Positions 1 through 8,193 are shown, numbered from the stretch's first letter. The stretch: 11,197 bases of DNA from Alphaproteobacteria bacterium (GCA_009921785.1 RFXE01000040.1:1-11197); one strand, 5' to 3'. Numbers and translations are program-made. Notes: generated from the letters alone by a model not told the origin.

Positions 1-2546
1 ACGCGCAATTGCAAAAGCGATACAGACTTGAGATCGCCCTCAGGTGCGATTTCAGCGCTCCCTTTAAACGAAATCGACGGATCATCGAAAACGAGATCAC
101 TCAGTTTAATGGATTGATCGGGAAGGAGCGAAAATGAGAATGTTGCTTTCCCCGGCTTTCCTGCAGGTCGGGTCCATCCCGGAATCAAACCCGCGACCGA
201 CGCTTTCTGAAAATCAAGGTCGCCCGTGCCTTTGATTTTTTGTCCGCCAATACCGGTGAGTTTCAATGATAGAGTAACGGGGCCATTAAGAAGATTTTGC
301 GTACGCATCTGCTTTTTTTCGCGTAGCGCGTCATCAATGATCATCGACACAGTGGCATCTTGTGTTGGTGAATTTTTTGCTTGTTTTACCTCAAACTGTG
401 ACGGTGCTCCGGCGAGTAAGCCTTCGCCATTGATCAACAAGCCGTCGCCATTGGCTTTGATCCGCACCGAGCCATTTTCAAGCGGCTCACGACCGAAGGC
501 GTGATCCGTATGGAAATTTTGGAAAACGCCCTCAGCGCTGAGCTCGATCTCTTGTGGTTTCAAGTCAGGCTTTTGCGGAAAATGGAGTTTAACATCCATC
601 TGCATCGTGCCGCTCGTTTGCTTGGGATCGAGCGAAGGTGCTGTCACAGATTTCAACATCTCCGCCTGCATCGCGGTTGCGAATTCTGCTGCCCCCCCTT
701 GCAGGCGAAAAGCGACATCGGCGGGTGCTGGAACAATATCGGTATTGGGCACGCGATAGGTGCCCGAGGGCACGTCGAGCCTGCGGCCTTCTGGCAATTC
801 GAGTTGGCCGCGATCAATATCGATCCCCACCGTTTTACCAGTGGCGCGCACGCGACCTTTCATATTGATCAATCGCGGTAAACCTTTATCGACGCGCATA
901 ACGCCATCGTTAAATGCTATATCAAGCGCCACGGCTTTATCGGGAATGGGCTTACCCGTTAATGCAGCTGCGAGGCCTTCCGGATCAAGATCGAGCGCGT
1001 AACGCGCTTCGCTCATCATACCGGCTTCGATTGATTGACCAAGATAAGACCGTACTTCGGGAACAAGAAAGCTCGGCCAAAAAGCAAGCACATTGAGGCT
1101 CAAGGAGTTTTTTGCGTTGAGAAAAAGGCGAAAGCCATCTCGACCCTCGGCGGCGCCGATTAGAGCATTGCCCGTTAAATTCAAATCGGGACCAATAATT
1201 TCGAGAGCATCAATCCTTGTTGCCTTAAACCCCGCGATGATCGTGCCGCTTAATGAAAAGCGATCGATAGATATTGGCGCGCGCCCGGAGCCGTCGCCCA
1301 TCATCGTCGCGCCACCGCTACGCAAAACGAAATCCCATCCATCTGCTGCTATCTGCGGCAAACGCACTTCGCCACTAATACGCCAATGGGTTTCGGCGCT
1401 CGCAAATTCAATGAGGGGTATAACAATGCGTGATGAATCATCGGAAAGCGCAAACTCGCCTTTAACTTCATCGACGCGAATGGGAGGAGCGCGTGGGTCA
1501 TCAAGAATGATTGTTGCTCGTCCGCCTTTGATGGCTCCCTTCAATCCCGTTAGCTGACTTTTGTTATCAACATCGATTGAGAGATCGAGGGACAGAGGCA
1601 TGTCAGTGCGAAGGGGAATACTTCCTCTTTCGGCAAAGCCGAGAATTTCTGAAACGCGAAGATCAGACGTTTTCAGATTTAATTGTCGGGATTCGTCAGC
1701 TTTTCCCTTTAGCGATGCTTGAACGCGCCAGGGACCATTATCGGAATCTGCCCCAAGATTGAGTTCAATTTGGTCATCCTTTATGCGTTCAAATGTGAGA
1801 TTGAGATTGCGGTAACGCAGCGATCGTCCGCGCCGCTGATCATCAATACGCAAGATGCCGTTGTGCAGTGTTGCTTTTTCAAGAATACCAAGCGGGCTTT
1901 GCCGCATCGATAGGGCATCGATAAACGCACCGATGGCAAGAGGCGCTTGCGCTTGATCAGTGGGTTCAACCTGTTGAAGCTCTTTAGGTTGTTCTACAGC
2001 TTCCGCAGCCTCAATCAGATCTTCCGAAACAGCGACCGTACCATCCGGTTTGATGGTGACGGCGATCAGCAATCCCGAAAGATCAATGTCGCGCGGTGTC
2101 AGACGGCCAAAGAGAAGCGATAAACCATCAAAGCCGATCTCGGCGCGCGGCGCGACAATTACTGATTTTCCAGTGTCATCGCGAACAACAAATCCATCGA
2201 CATGGAGATGGAGCCCGCCGACCACTTCGCTGATCTCGGCGCTCGAGAGCGAAACGGCATAACCCCGAGGAAGTCTACTTTCGATTCCGGCCGCGATTTG
2301 GCGTGTGATGAATTCTGAATTGATCGGTCCACTTGAAAGTGTCCACAAACCGAAACCGGCAATAAGACCAATAACCAAGAGCCCTATGCCAACAATTTCG
2401 GCAACAAGGCCGATACCGCGCATCGAGAGATGAAAACTCCAATGTCGTTTTGCCCTGGCCGCAGGCAGCACGACGCTATCACGCGATGCAGCCTCAAGGG
2501 GCTCATCACGATGGGGGGGCTCCTGTGGGGTCGGAGTTTCCGTCAT
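1..2546 (-). CDS. AsmA/YhdP-like (DUF3971-type) membrane-anchored protein, 3' end outside window
   Basis: The minus strand is open for 848 codons from the ATG at 2546 to the left edge, with no stop, so the C-terminus is missing. An in-frame TGA lies three codons upstream, which fixes this ATG as the first possible start. The first 40 or so residues are polar and look cytoplasmic. Residues about 45-70 form one hydrophobic membrane segment (GIGLVAEIVGIGLLVIGLIA), followed by a long periplasmic-type part made of repeated short beta-like stretches. A segment starting near W490 (WPSFLVPEVRSYL) with following text resembles the DUF3971/AsmA-like region found in Hyphomicrobiales. Known AsmA/YhdP proteins bridge inner and outer membrane and are linked to lipid transport or outer-membrane assembly. 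Applying that role here is inference from family resemblance. It is divergent from bcp. Confidence 0.75.
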   Translation of the reverse strand, partial: MTETPTPQEPPHRDEPLEAASRDSVVLPAARAKRHWSFHLSMRGIGLVAEIVGIGLLVIGLIAGFGLWTLSSGPINSEFITRQIAAGIESRLPRGYAVSLSSAEISEVVGGLHLHVDGFVVRDDTGKSVIVAPRAEIGFDGLSLLFGRLTPRDIDLSGLLIAVTIKPDGTVAVSEDLIEAAEAVEQPKELQQVEPTDQAQAPLAIGAFIDALSMRQSPLGILEKATLHNGILRIDDQRRGRSLRYRNLNLTFERIKDDQIELNLGADSDNGPWRVQASLKGKADESRQLNLKTSDLRVSEILGFAERGSIPLRTDMPLSLDLSIDVDNKSQLTGLKGAIKGGRATIILDDPRAPPIRVDEVKGEFALSDDSSRIVIPLIEFASAETHWRISGEVRLPQIAADGWDFVLRSGGATMMGDGSGRAPISIDRFSLSGTIIAGFKATRIDALEIIGPDLNLTGNALIGAAEGRDGFRLFLNAKNSLSLNVLAFWPSFLVPEVRSYLGQSIEAGMMSEARYALDLDPEGLAAALTGKPIPDKAVALDIAFNDGVMRVDKGLPRLINMKGRVRATGKTVGIDIDRGQLELPEGRRLDVPSGTYRVPNTDIVPAPADVAFRLQGGAAEFATAMQAEMLKSVTAPSLDPKQTSGTMQMDVKLHFPQKPDLKPQEIELSAEGVFQNFHTDHAFGREPLENGSVRIKANGDGLLINGEGLLAGAPSQFEVKQAKNSPTQDATVSMIIDDALREKKQMRTQNLLNGPVTLSLKLTGIGGQKIKGTGDLDFQKASVAGLIPGWTRPAGKPGKATFSFSLLPDQSIKLSDLVFDDPSISFKGSAEIAPEGDLKSVSLLQLR

Positions 2547-2560
2547 ATCGATTCACATCT

Positions 2561-2573
2561 CATAACGGTTATG
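2561..2573. repeat. 13-base palindrome in the AsmA-like gene leader
   Basis: CATAAC-G-GTTATG is a perfect 6-base inverted repeat around a single central base. It sits 15 bases upstream of the ATG of the AsmA-like gene, inside the divergent gap shared with bcp. It could be a small operator or a leader hairpin. It may also be chance, since a 6-base arm is short. Confidence 0.3.
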
Positions 2574-2703
2574 GGCATATGGGCTTTTGCATGAATGGAA
2601 GCTGTCTGGCTCTGGACCGGCCTAGCACATAATTTTGCATCGAAAAACGCAATCTGGGTGGATACATGGCGCGTAGTTTACCTATCAGGAATGATTCGAT
2701 GAA

Positions 2704-2707
2704 AGGA
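2704..2707 (+). promoter_or_regulatory. Ribosome-binding site of bcp
   Basis: AGGA within an AAAGGAAA run lies seven bases before the bcp ATG. This spacing is good and supports the chosen start. Confidence 0.7.
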
Positions 2708-2714
2708 AACCGTC

Positions 2715-3185
2715 ATGACTAAGCAGCTCGCCGTTGGTGATAAGGCTCCCGATTTTACACTTCCGGGCGATGGGGGGTCTGAAATTTCCTTATCGGCGTT
2801 AAAGGGGAGCAAGGTTGTTCTCTATTTTTATCCAAAAGACGACACGTCAGGCTGCACGAAAGAGGCGATCGCCTTCAACGCGTTGCGTAAGTTTTTTGAG
2901 AAGGCCGGTGCCGTAATCATCGGCGTTTCGCCTGATAGCCCTAAGAGCCACGATAAATTCAAAGACAAATATGATCTCGATTTTCCGCTTGCCTCTGATG
3001 AGACCAAAGCCATGCTTTCCGATTATGGCGTTTGGGTAGAGAAGAGCATGTATGGCCGCAAATATATGGGCGTTGAACGTTCGACCTTTTTGATTGATGG
3101 CAAAGGTAAGATTGCGGCGCTCTGGACAAAGGTCAAAGTTGATGGGCATGCCGAAGAGGTTTTAAAGGCCGCTCAATCTATTTAA
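2715..3185 (+). CDS. bcp: Thioredoxin-dependent thiol peroxidase (bacterioferritin comigratory protein family)
   Basis: This 156-residue cytoplasmic peroxiredoxin is of normal length for the Bcp/PrxQ family, which reduces hydrogen peroxide and organic hydroperoxides using thioredoxin or other thiols. The peroxiredoxin motif P-x3-T-x2-C is visible as P40, T44 and C47, inside FYPKDDTSGCTKEA. The likely catalytic arginine is R122 in ERSTFLID. The N-terminal LAVGDKAPDFTLP is typical of the fold. C47 is the only cysteine. Position 52, where two-cysteine Bcp proteins carry the resolving cysteine, is Ile, so this is a one-cysteine form that should need an external thiol partner. The start is supported by a well-spaced AGGA. 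The gene is divergent from the AsmA-like gene and convergent with prfB, with only four bases between the two stops. Confidence 0.95.
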   Translation: MTKQLAVGDKAPDFTLPGDGGSEISLSALKGSKVVLYFYPKDDTSGCTKEAIAFNALRKFFEKAGAVIIGVSPDSPKSHDKFKDKYDLDFPLASDETKAMLSDYGVWVEKSMYGRKYMGVERSTFLIDGKGKIAALWTKVKVDGHAEEVLKAAQSI

Positions 3186-3189
3186 TCGT

Positions 3190-4318
3190 TTAGTCGATGT
3201 CTTCGACGTCAACTTCGCCGCCATAGACGCGTTGGGCGAGGGCTGCTTGCATATAGTTATCAAGATCGCCATCAAGTACATCGCCCGGAGCGCTTGATGT
3301 CACGCCGGTGCGGAGGTCTTTGACGAGCTGATAGGGTTGGAGCACGTAGGAGCGGATTTGGTGGCCCCAACCCACATCGGTTTTAGCGGCCTGATCCGCC
3401 ATCGCTTTATCTTCGCGCTTTTTGAGTTCAGCCTCATAAAGACGCGCGCGCAACATATTCCAAGCGGTTGCACGGTTCTTATGTTGCGAGCGTTCTTGCT
3501 GACACGCCACGACAATGCCTGACGGAATATGCGTGATACGGACAGCGGAGTCTGTTGTATTCACGTGCTGGCCGCCAGCGCCCGATGAACGATACGTATC
3601 AATACGGCAATCAGATTCTTTGACCTCGATATTGATGCGGTCATCAATCACGGGGAAGACGCCGATAGACGCAAAACTTGTATGCCGCCGCGCGTTTGAA
3701 TCGAAGGGCGAAATGCGCACAAGACGATGAACACCCGATTCAGTCTTTAACCAGCCATAGGCATTATGGCCTTTGATCAGAAGCGTTGCGCCTTTGATAC
3801 CCGCTTCTTCACCGTCGGAGAGATCCATAACATCGACTTTGAATTTCCGGCGTTCCGCCCAGCGCGTATACATGCGCATGAGCATGCGCGCCCAGTCCTG
3901 ACTCTCCGTGCCGCCCGCGCCCGAATGGATTTCAAGATAGGTGTCGTTCTGATCGGCTTCGCCGGAGAGCAACGATTCAATCTGACGGCGAGCAGCTTCC
4001 GCTTGAAGTGAACGGATTGACTCTTCCGCTTCGGTGACGATGGACTGATCGCCTTCGGACTCTCCCATCTCAATGAGATCTTCCGCATCACGCAAATCAC
4101 CTTCAAGCCGGTTGATTGCGCCAAGCGAGTCTTCAAGCTCGGTGCGTTCACGCATCAGCTTTTGCGCTTTTTCAGGATCGTTCCAAAGATCAGGGCTTTC
4201 AACAAGCGCGTTGAGTTCGGCTAGACGTCGCGTGGCGGTATCGACGTCAAAGATGCCTCCTCAGCAGTCCGATGGACTGCTTGGCGGCTTCGGCCAAATT
4301 CTGTATCTCAGCGCGCAT
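3190..4318 (-). CDS. prfB: Peptide chain release factor 2, expressed by programmed +1 frameshift
   Basis: RF2 recognises UAA and UGA stop codons and triggers peptide release at the ribosome. The first 23 codons run from ATG 4318 (MRAEIQNLAEAAKQSIGLL...) to an in-frame TGA at 4249-4247. Shifting +1 after the CTT leads into the main frame (DVDTATRRLAELNALVES...), which continues to the TAA at 3192-3190. The product would be 375 residues, the usual RF2 length. The anticodon-like SPF tripeptide is at about residues 203-205 and the catalytic GGQ at 248-250, nearly the E. coli positions. RF2 levels should be self-controlled, because scarce RF2 lets the ribosome pause at UGA and shift. The gene is 78 bases downstream of mrcA on the same strand, and possibly cotranscribed. 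Starting at the internal ATG at 4155 would remove the N-terminal domain and is not preferred. Confidence 0.95.
4246..4261 (-). promoter_or_regulatory. RF2 programmed +1 frameshift site
   Basis: Read on the minus strand, AGG AGG CAT CTT TGA C contains all the classic parts. There is a strong Shine-Dalgarno-like AGGAGG, a three-base spacer, the slippery CTT codon, the TGA stop and a following C that weakens termination. In E. coli the same element reads AGG GGG TAT CTT TGA C. The protein on either side matches RF2 only if the frame shifts here. Confidence 0.95.
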
Positions 4319-4396
4319 GGCGTTGTATCCGCTTTCTCTAAGGGCGGCACGGTTACAAGCGTGTCGCGGATTTGTAAAGACAATTGGCTTTGGGCC

Positions 4397-6823
4397 TCAG
4401 TAAACACCACCTGTGCCAGTGCCCACCGCACGTTCCACGTCGGGTGAGGGCGTGAACAGACTTTGCGTGCTCAGCATATCGCCCGTATCGCTTTCAGCGG
4501 GTTCAGTGCCGGGTTTGTAAGCCTCAATCATCGTGCCCTTTTCGCCAGGCTGCGCGCGTAATCCCGTCTCGACATTAATGCTCACAAGCTTGATACCGGC
4601 GGGCACGCGGAAGGGTGTAGCGGGTTTGTCGGCGAGAGCGAGTTTCATAAAGTCGCGAAAGATCGGTGCCGCGAATTGCGACGCCTGTGCCTGACTGCCG
4701 AGTGATTTTGGTTTGTCATAGCCCATGTAAACGCCGACAGCGAGATCGGGCGAGAAGCCCACGAACCAAAGATCTTTTGCATCGTTGGTTGTTCCGGTCT
4801 TTCCGGCAAGGGGTTTGCCGACGGCTGCGACCGATCCACCCGTTCCTCCTCGCACGACAACACCTTCAAGAATAGAAGTAACCTGATAGGCTGTGAGCGG
4901 ATCGATAATCTGCTCGCGCGTGTCAGGTATTTTCGGCTCCGTTTGTTCAGCCCACTTCTCAATCGAACAATCGGGGCAGGGGCGATCATCATGACGGAAA
5001 ATCGTTTTGCCCCAGCGGTCTTGAATACGATCGACCAAAGTGGGCGTGATATGCTTGCCACCATTCACAAACATTGAATAGCCGCTAGTAACCTTGAGCA
5101 CTGTTGTTTCACCAGCACCGAGTGACATCGCGAGCACGGGCAAAAGATTATTGTAAAGACCAAATCTTTTTCCGTAATCCGCAATCAGCGGCATGCCGAT
5201 ATCTTGCGCAAGACGCACGGTCATTTGGTTTTTGGAATGCTCAATCCCATAGCGCAATGTTCTTAGACCATGCGACTGCTTATCGAAATTTTCTGGCTTC
5301 CAGATCGATTGGCCGGGACCAAGATCAATTTCAATCGGCGCATCGAGAACGAGATCAGATGGCGTATACCCATTGTCGATGGCCGCTGCATATACGAAGG
5401 GCTTGAAAGAGGAGCCGGGTTGGCGTTGCGCTTGTGTAGCGCGATTAAATTTTGACAGATCAAAAGAAAAGCCGCCGACCATTGCAAGCACACGACCCGT
5501 TTGCGGATCCATGGCCACAAGCGCGCCTGACACAGCCGGAATTTGCCGCAAGCGATATTGGCCCGATTTATCAGGCATCGGCTCTACATAAATTACATCG
5601 CCCGGCGCGAGGATTTGCTTCGCCGTTTTTTTGGTCCATTTCAAACCGTCCGCAGCGAGTATTCCTGTATCGCGTGTCGTAGGCACGCGGCCGCCTGAAT
5701 CTCGTTTCGGCTGCAAGCCAATTTGTGCGATGTCACCGTTAAATCCGAGAACAACCGCCAATTGCCAGTTTTTTACATCCGTGACGGCCGGCACATTGGC
5801 AAGCTCAACACCCCAATCAAGTGTCTGCACATCGATCTTTTGAACGACACCATGAAAACCATCGCGCGCCTCATCAAAACGCACGAGGCCATCGGCAAGT
5901 GTCTGCCGCGCAAATTGCTGTAATTTTGGATCAAGCGTTGTGCGAACAGAAAGCCCGCCCTCATAGAGCGTCTTCTCACCGAAGCGATCGAATAATTCAC
6001 GTCTTACTTCTTCGGCAAAGAAGCCAGCGGAAATTGTGTTGGGTGAAACGGCCCGCAAGCTTACACCGAGAGGTTGCGATTTTGCGGCATCGCCTTCTTC
6101 TTTTTTCACATAGCCATTTTCGACCATGCGATCGATCACATAATTGCGGCGATCAAGGGCAGCCTGTGTTCTGCGAAAGGGGTGATAGTTGTTTGGCGCT
6201 TTGGGCAAGGCTGCGAGATAGGCTGCTTCTGTCAATGTAAGTTCATTAACGGATTTGCCAAAATAATTGAGCGAAGCGGCAGCAACACCATAATTGCCGA
6301 GGCCAAGATAGATTTCATTCAGATAGAGTTCGAGAATGCGCTCTTTCGAATAGGCAGTTTCAATTTTAAGCGCGACGAGCATTTCTTTGATCTTGCGATC
6401 AAAGGTTTGCTCGGATGAGAGAAGGAAGTTTTTAGCGACCTGCTGCGTAATTGTTGAAGCGCCTTGGCGACGGCCCGGATGGGTGATGTTGGTCACGACC
6501 GCGCGCATGATCCCTTCCGGATCGACGCCGATGTGATGATAGAAGTTTTTATCTTCTGCCGACACGAAGGCATTAATCACAAGCTTCGGCATGGTTTGTA
6601 TCGGCACATAGAGCCGACGCTCTTTCGAATATTCGGCAAGCAAGCTTCCGTCACCCGCATGAATGCGGGTGGTCACAGCCGGCTGATAGGCGGCGAGCTG
6701 CGTGTAGTCCGGCAGCTCTTGCGAATATTTCCAAATCACGAATCCAGCACCGGCCGCACCAAGCACGAAGAGGATCGCGCCGAGCGTGAACAGGAAACCG
6801 AAAAAGCGGAGAAGAAGGCGCAT
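4397..6823 (-). CDS. mrcA: Penicillin-binding protein 1A, bifunctional peptidoglycan glycosyltransferase/transpeptidase
   Basis: This 808-residue class A PBP polymerises and cross-links lipid II on the periplasmic side of the inner membrane. A single N-terminal membrane anchor spans about residues 4-31. The glycosyltransferase domain (about 55-235) has catalytic E90 in SAEDKNFYHHIGVD, the RRQGASTITQQVAKN motif near 118-132, and the RKIKEMLVALKIE and ILELYLNEIYLG motifs. An OB-like insert covers about 320-430. The transpeptidase domain has S471-x-x-K474 (QPGSSFKP), S530-K-N532, and K675-T-G-T678. A Cys pair, C616 and C619 (PCPDCS), lies in a loop between the last two motifs. The start fits the membrane anchor, but the leader is GC-rich and I see no Shine-Dalgarno sequence. 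It lies 130 bases after the amidase remnant and 78 before prfB. Confidence 0.96.
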   Translation of the reverse strand: MRLLLRFFGFLFTLGAILFVLGAAGAGFVIWKYSQELPDYTQLAAYQPAVTTRIHAGDGSLLAEYSKERRLYVPIQTMPKLVINAFVSAEDKNFYHHIGVDPEGIMRAVVTNITHPGRRQGASTITQQVAKNFLLSSEQTFDRKIKEMLVALKIETAYSKERILELYLNEIYLGLGNYGVAAASLNYFGKSVNELTLTEAAYLAALPKAPNNYHPFRRTQAALDRRNYVIDRMVENGYVKKEEGDAAKSQPLGVSLRAVSPNTISAGFFAEEVRRELFDRFGEKTLYEGGLSVRTTLDPKLQQFARQTLADGLVRFDEARDGFHGVVQKIDVQTLDWGVELANVPAVTDVKNWQLAVVLGFNGDIAQIGLQPKRDSGGRVPTTRDTGILAADGLKWTKKTAKQILAPGDVIYVEPMPDKSGQYRLRQIPAVSGALVAMDPQTGRVLAMVGGFSFDLSKFNRATQAQRQPGSSFKPFVYAAAIDNGYTPSDLVLDAPIEIDLGPGQSIWKPENFDKQSHGLRTLRYGIEHSKNQMTVRLAQDIGMPLIADYGKRFGLYNNLLPVLAMSLGAGETTVLKVTSGYSMFVNGGKHITPTLVDRIQDRWGKTIFRHDDRPCPDCSIEKWAEQTEPKIPDTREQIIDPLTAYQVTSILEGVVVRGGTGGSVAAVGKPLAGKTGTTNDAKDLWFVGFSPDLAVGVYMGYDKPKSLGSQAQASQFAAPIFRDFMKLALADKPATPFRVPAGIKLVSINVETGLRAQPGEKGTMIEAYKPGTEPAESDTGDMLSTQSLFTPSPDVERAVGTGTGGVY

Positions 6824-6953
6824 GGCGGCGGGCGGGTTCGCTGGGCTTCACAAAGATTCGAAAAGGGGGCCGGGCCGGCCGCATCCATCTAGTCGCTTCG
6901 CACCCTAAATACAAATGCGGCAAGGATGGGGCGTTTAGAAGTAAATGCTGAAC

Positions 6954-7696
6954 TCACGGTGTCGATTTTGAGTTGTTGGCTCGGGTCCGGGCGATAAATT
7001 CAGAAATTCCGGCGGCAAGGCGCAGGGCCGTACTGTCGCGCCAGTCGGCGGATGTGAGGAGATCAATATCGCTTTTTGAGGATAAATAGCCAATTTCGAT
7101 TAAAATAGAGGGGATATCGGGCGCACGGAGAACCCGGAACCCCGCCGCGCGAACTGGATTGCGGTTAAGCTGCACGACATCGGCGATCCGGGAGGCCAAT
7201 TCCTGCGCCAGAAGAATCGAGTGGGCGCGTGTCTCCCGCAACATGAGATCGCCGAGAATATCGTTGACGGATGAGTCGACCTTGCTCTCGGGCGCGGTCA
7301 AACCCGCATCAGCCCTGTTTTCGGCTTCTGCGACCCGCGCGGCTTCGGCGTCGGAGGGGCGGTATCCGCATGAATTGAGAGGAAAACGCTGGCATTTTGC
7401 TTTTTGGCGAAGCGAACGCGGTCTTCAAGAGAAAGGAAGACATCGCGGTCGCGGGTTAAGATGACCCGGCAGGTCCCGAGCATTTCCAGCCGCTTTTTGA
7501 GAGAGCGGGCAAAATCGAGGACGACGTCCTTCTCAAAAATGCCCGTAACGCCAGTTGCCCCGAGATCCGCGCCGCCATGGCCGGGATCGATCACAATCAG
7601 CGGTAAGGCGTCGCCTGCAGGGGGCGAAGCGGCGTGTCCCAAGCCCGAGACGCTCAAGAAGCCCAGGACCAAAAGCAGGGGGTAGAGACGTTTCAT
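6954..7696 (-). pseudogene. amiC: N-acetylmuramoyl-L-alanine amidase (Amidase_3), broken by frameshift with apparent internal deletion
   Basis: The gene would encode an exported zinc amidase that cuts the bond between muramic acid and the peptide stem. The first frame, from ATG 7696, gives a signal peptide (MKRLYPLLLVLGFLSVSGLG, cleavage near GHA), then zinc ligands H40 in DPGHGG, E55 in IFEKDV and H109 in SIHAD. It then runs into unrelated sequence and stops at 7298. The matching rest lies in another frame: SDAEAARVAEAENRAD from 7355 down, then DSSVNDILGDL, RETR, NPVRAAGF and the catalytic Glu in ILIEIGYLSS, ending at 6954. The normally present segment around RGxSVYTLS is absent between SIHAD and SDAEAA, so about 15-20 codons seem lost as well as the frame. 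There is no AMIN domain upstream. Either the gene is inactive or the assembly is wrong here. An alternative start at 7774 adds only a non-signal extension. Confidence 0.8.
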
Positions 7697-7829
7697 CGAG
7701 GAACGGCCTGTCCAAAGCGGCGGCGAGGGGATTTGAATTCCATGAAGCGCGTGCCTTCTGCAAGGTCTCTTCACCGTAAATTTCCCGTTGGGACAATTTC
7801 TTGCAGGCCAGCCCCGCCCGGATAAAAGC

Positions 7830-7859
7830 TTGCCAAAGCAGGGGGGTGACCCTTATCTA
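7830..7859 (+). promoter_or_regulatory. Possible sigma-70 promoter for rne
   Basis: TTGCCA at 7830-7835 matches five of six bases of the -35 consensus. TATCTA at 7854-7859 is a weak -10, with an 18-base spacer. If used, the rne transcript would have a leader of nearly 480 bases. A second, weaker combination (TTGTGC at 7863 with TATTAG at 7887) lies just downstream. Confidence 0.3.
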
Positions 7860-8106
7860 GGGTTGTGCTCTTGCCAACCCGACCCGTATTAGGTCGAGCG
7901 GCGCGCTTTTTCACCCGAATTGGGGTGAAAGTTCGGATTGTCGTCCGGCGCGCCTCTGGTTTTCCGGCAGATTCGCACAGTTTTTCCGGAAGGCGCTTGT
8001 CGTCCCCGGTAAAAGCTCTGATCCAACGCCGCCCGGTTTTTGACCGATGGTCGGCCCGAACAGTCGAGGTGTGAGGCGTGAACCAAGCGTTTCGGTTCCG
8101 TATGAG

Positions 8107-8146
8107 TGACGCGAGACTGCCCGCAAGGGCTGGTCGTGATGCGTCA
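8107..8146 (+). promoter_or_regulatory. Structured leader element with GCAA tetraloop
   Basis: Outer arms TGACGC (8107-8112) and GCGTCA (8141-8146) pair perfectly. Inside them GACT (8115-8118) pairs with GGTC (8132-8135) using one G-U pair. After a single-base bulge at 8131, GCCC (8119-8122) pairs with GGGC (8127-8130) around a GCAA loop, which is a stable GNRA tetraloop. Stacked helices of this kind suggest a real RNA fold in the rne leader. The function is not known from sequence. Confidence 0.45.
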
Positions 8147-8193
8147 TCGACGGCCGGATTGGTCCGCTTCCCTCCAAAGGCATATCACCCCTA

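Noticed and set aside
1093..1557. 154-codon plus-strand open frame opposite the AsmA-like gene
   Set aside because: It is a shadow of the continuous 848-codon minus-strand frame, and its Arg/Pro/Ser-rich translation looks like antisense of a real gene.
2605..2633. Promoter for bcp with -10 CATAAT
   Set aside because: The -10 is good but no acceptable -35 lies at 16-18 bases, so I do not list it as a feature.
4155..4318. prfB as a broken or N-terminally truncated gene
   Set aside because: The apparent break is the standard RF2 recoding site with every required element, and the joined product has normal length.
4073..4447. 124-codon plus-strand open frame across the prfB 5' end
   Set aside because: It lies opposite the true prfB N-terminus and frameshift site and the end of mrcA, and matches nothing.
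7865..8074. 69-codon plus-strand open frame in the rne leader
   Set aside because: Arg/Ser/Pro-rich translation with no recognisable domain and no ribosome-binding site; more likely untranslated leader.
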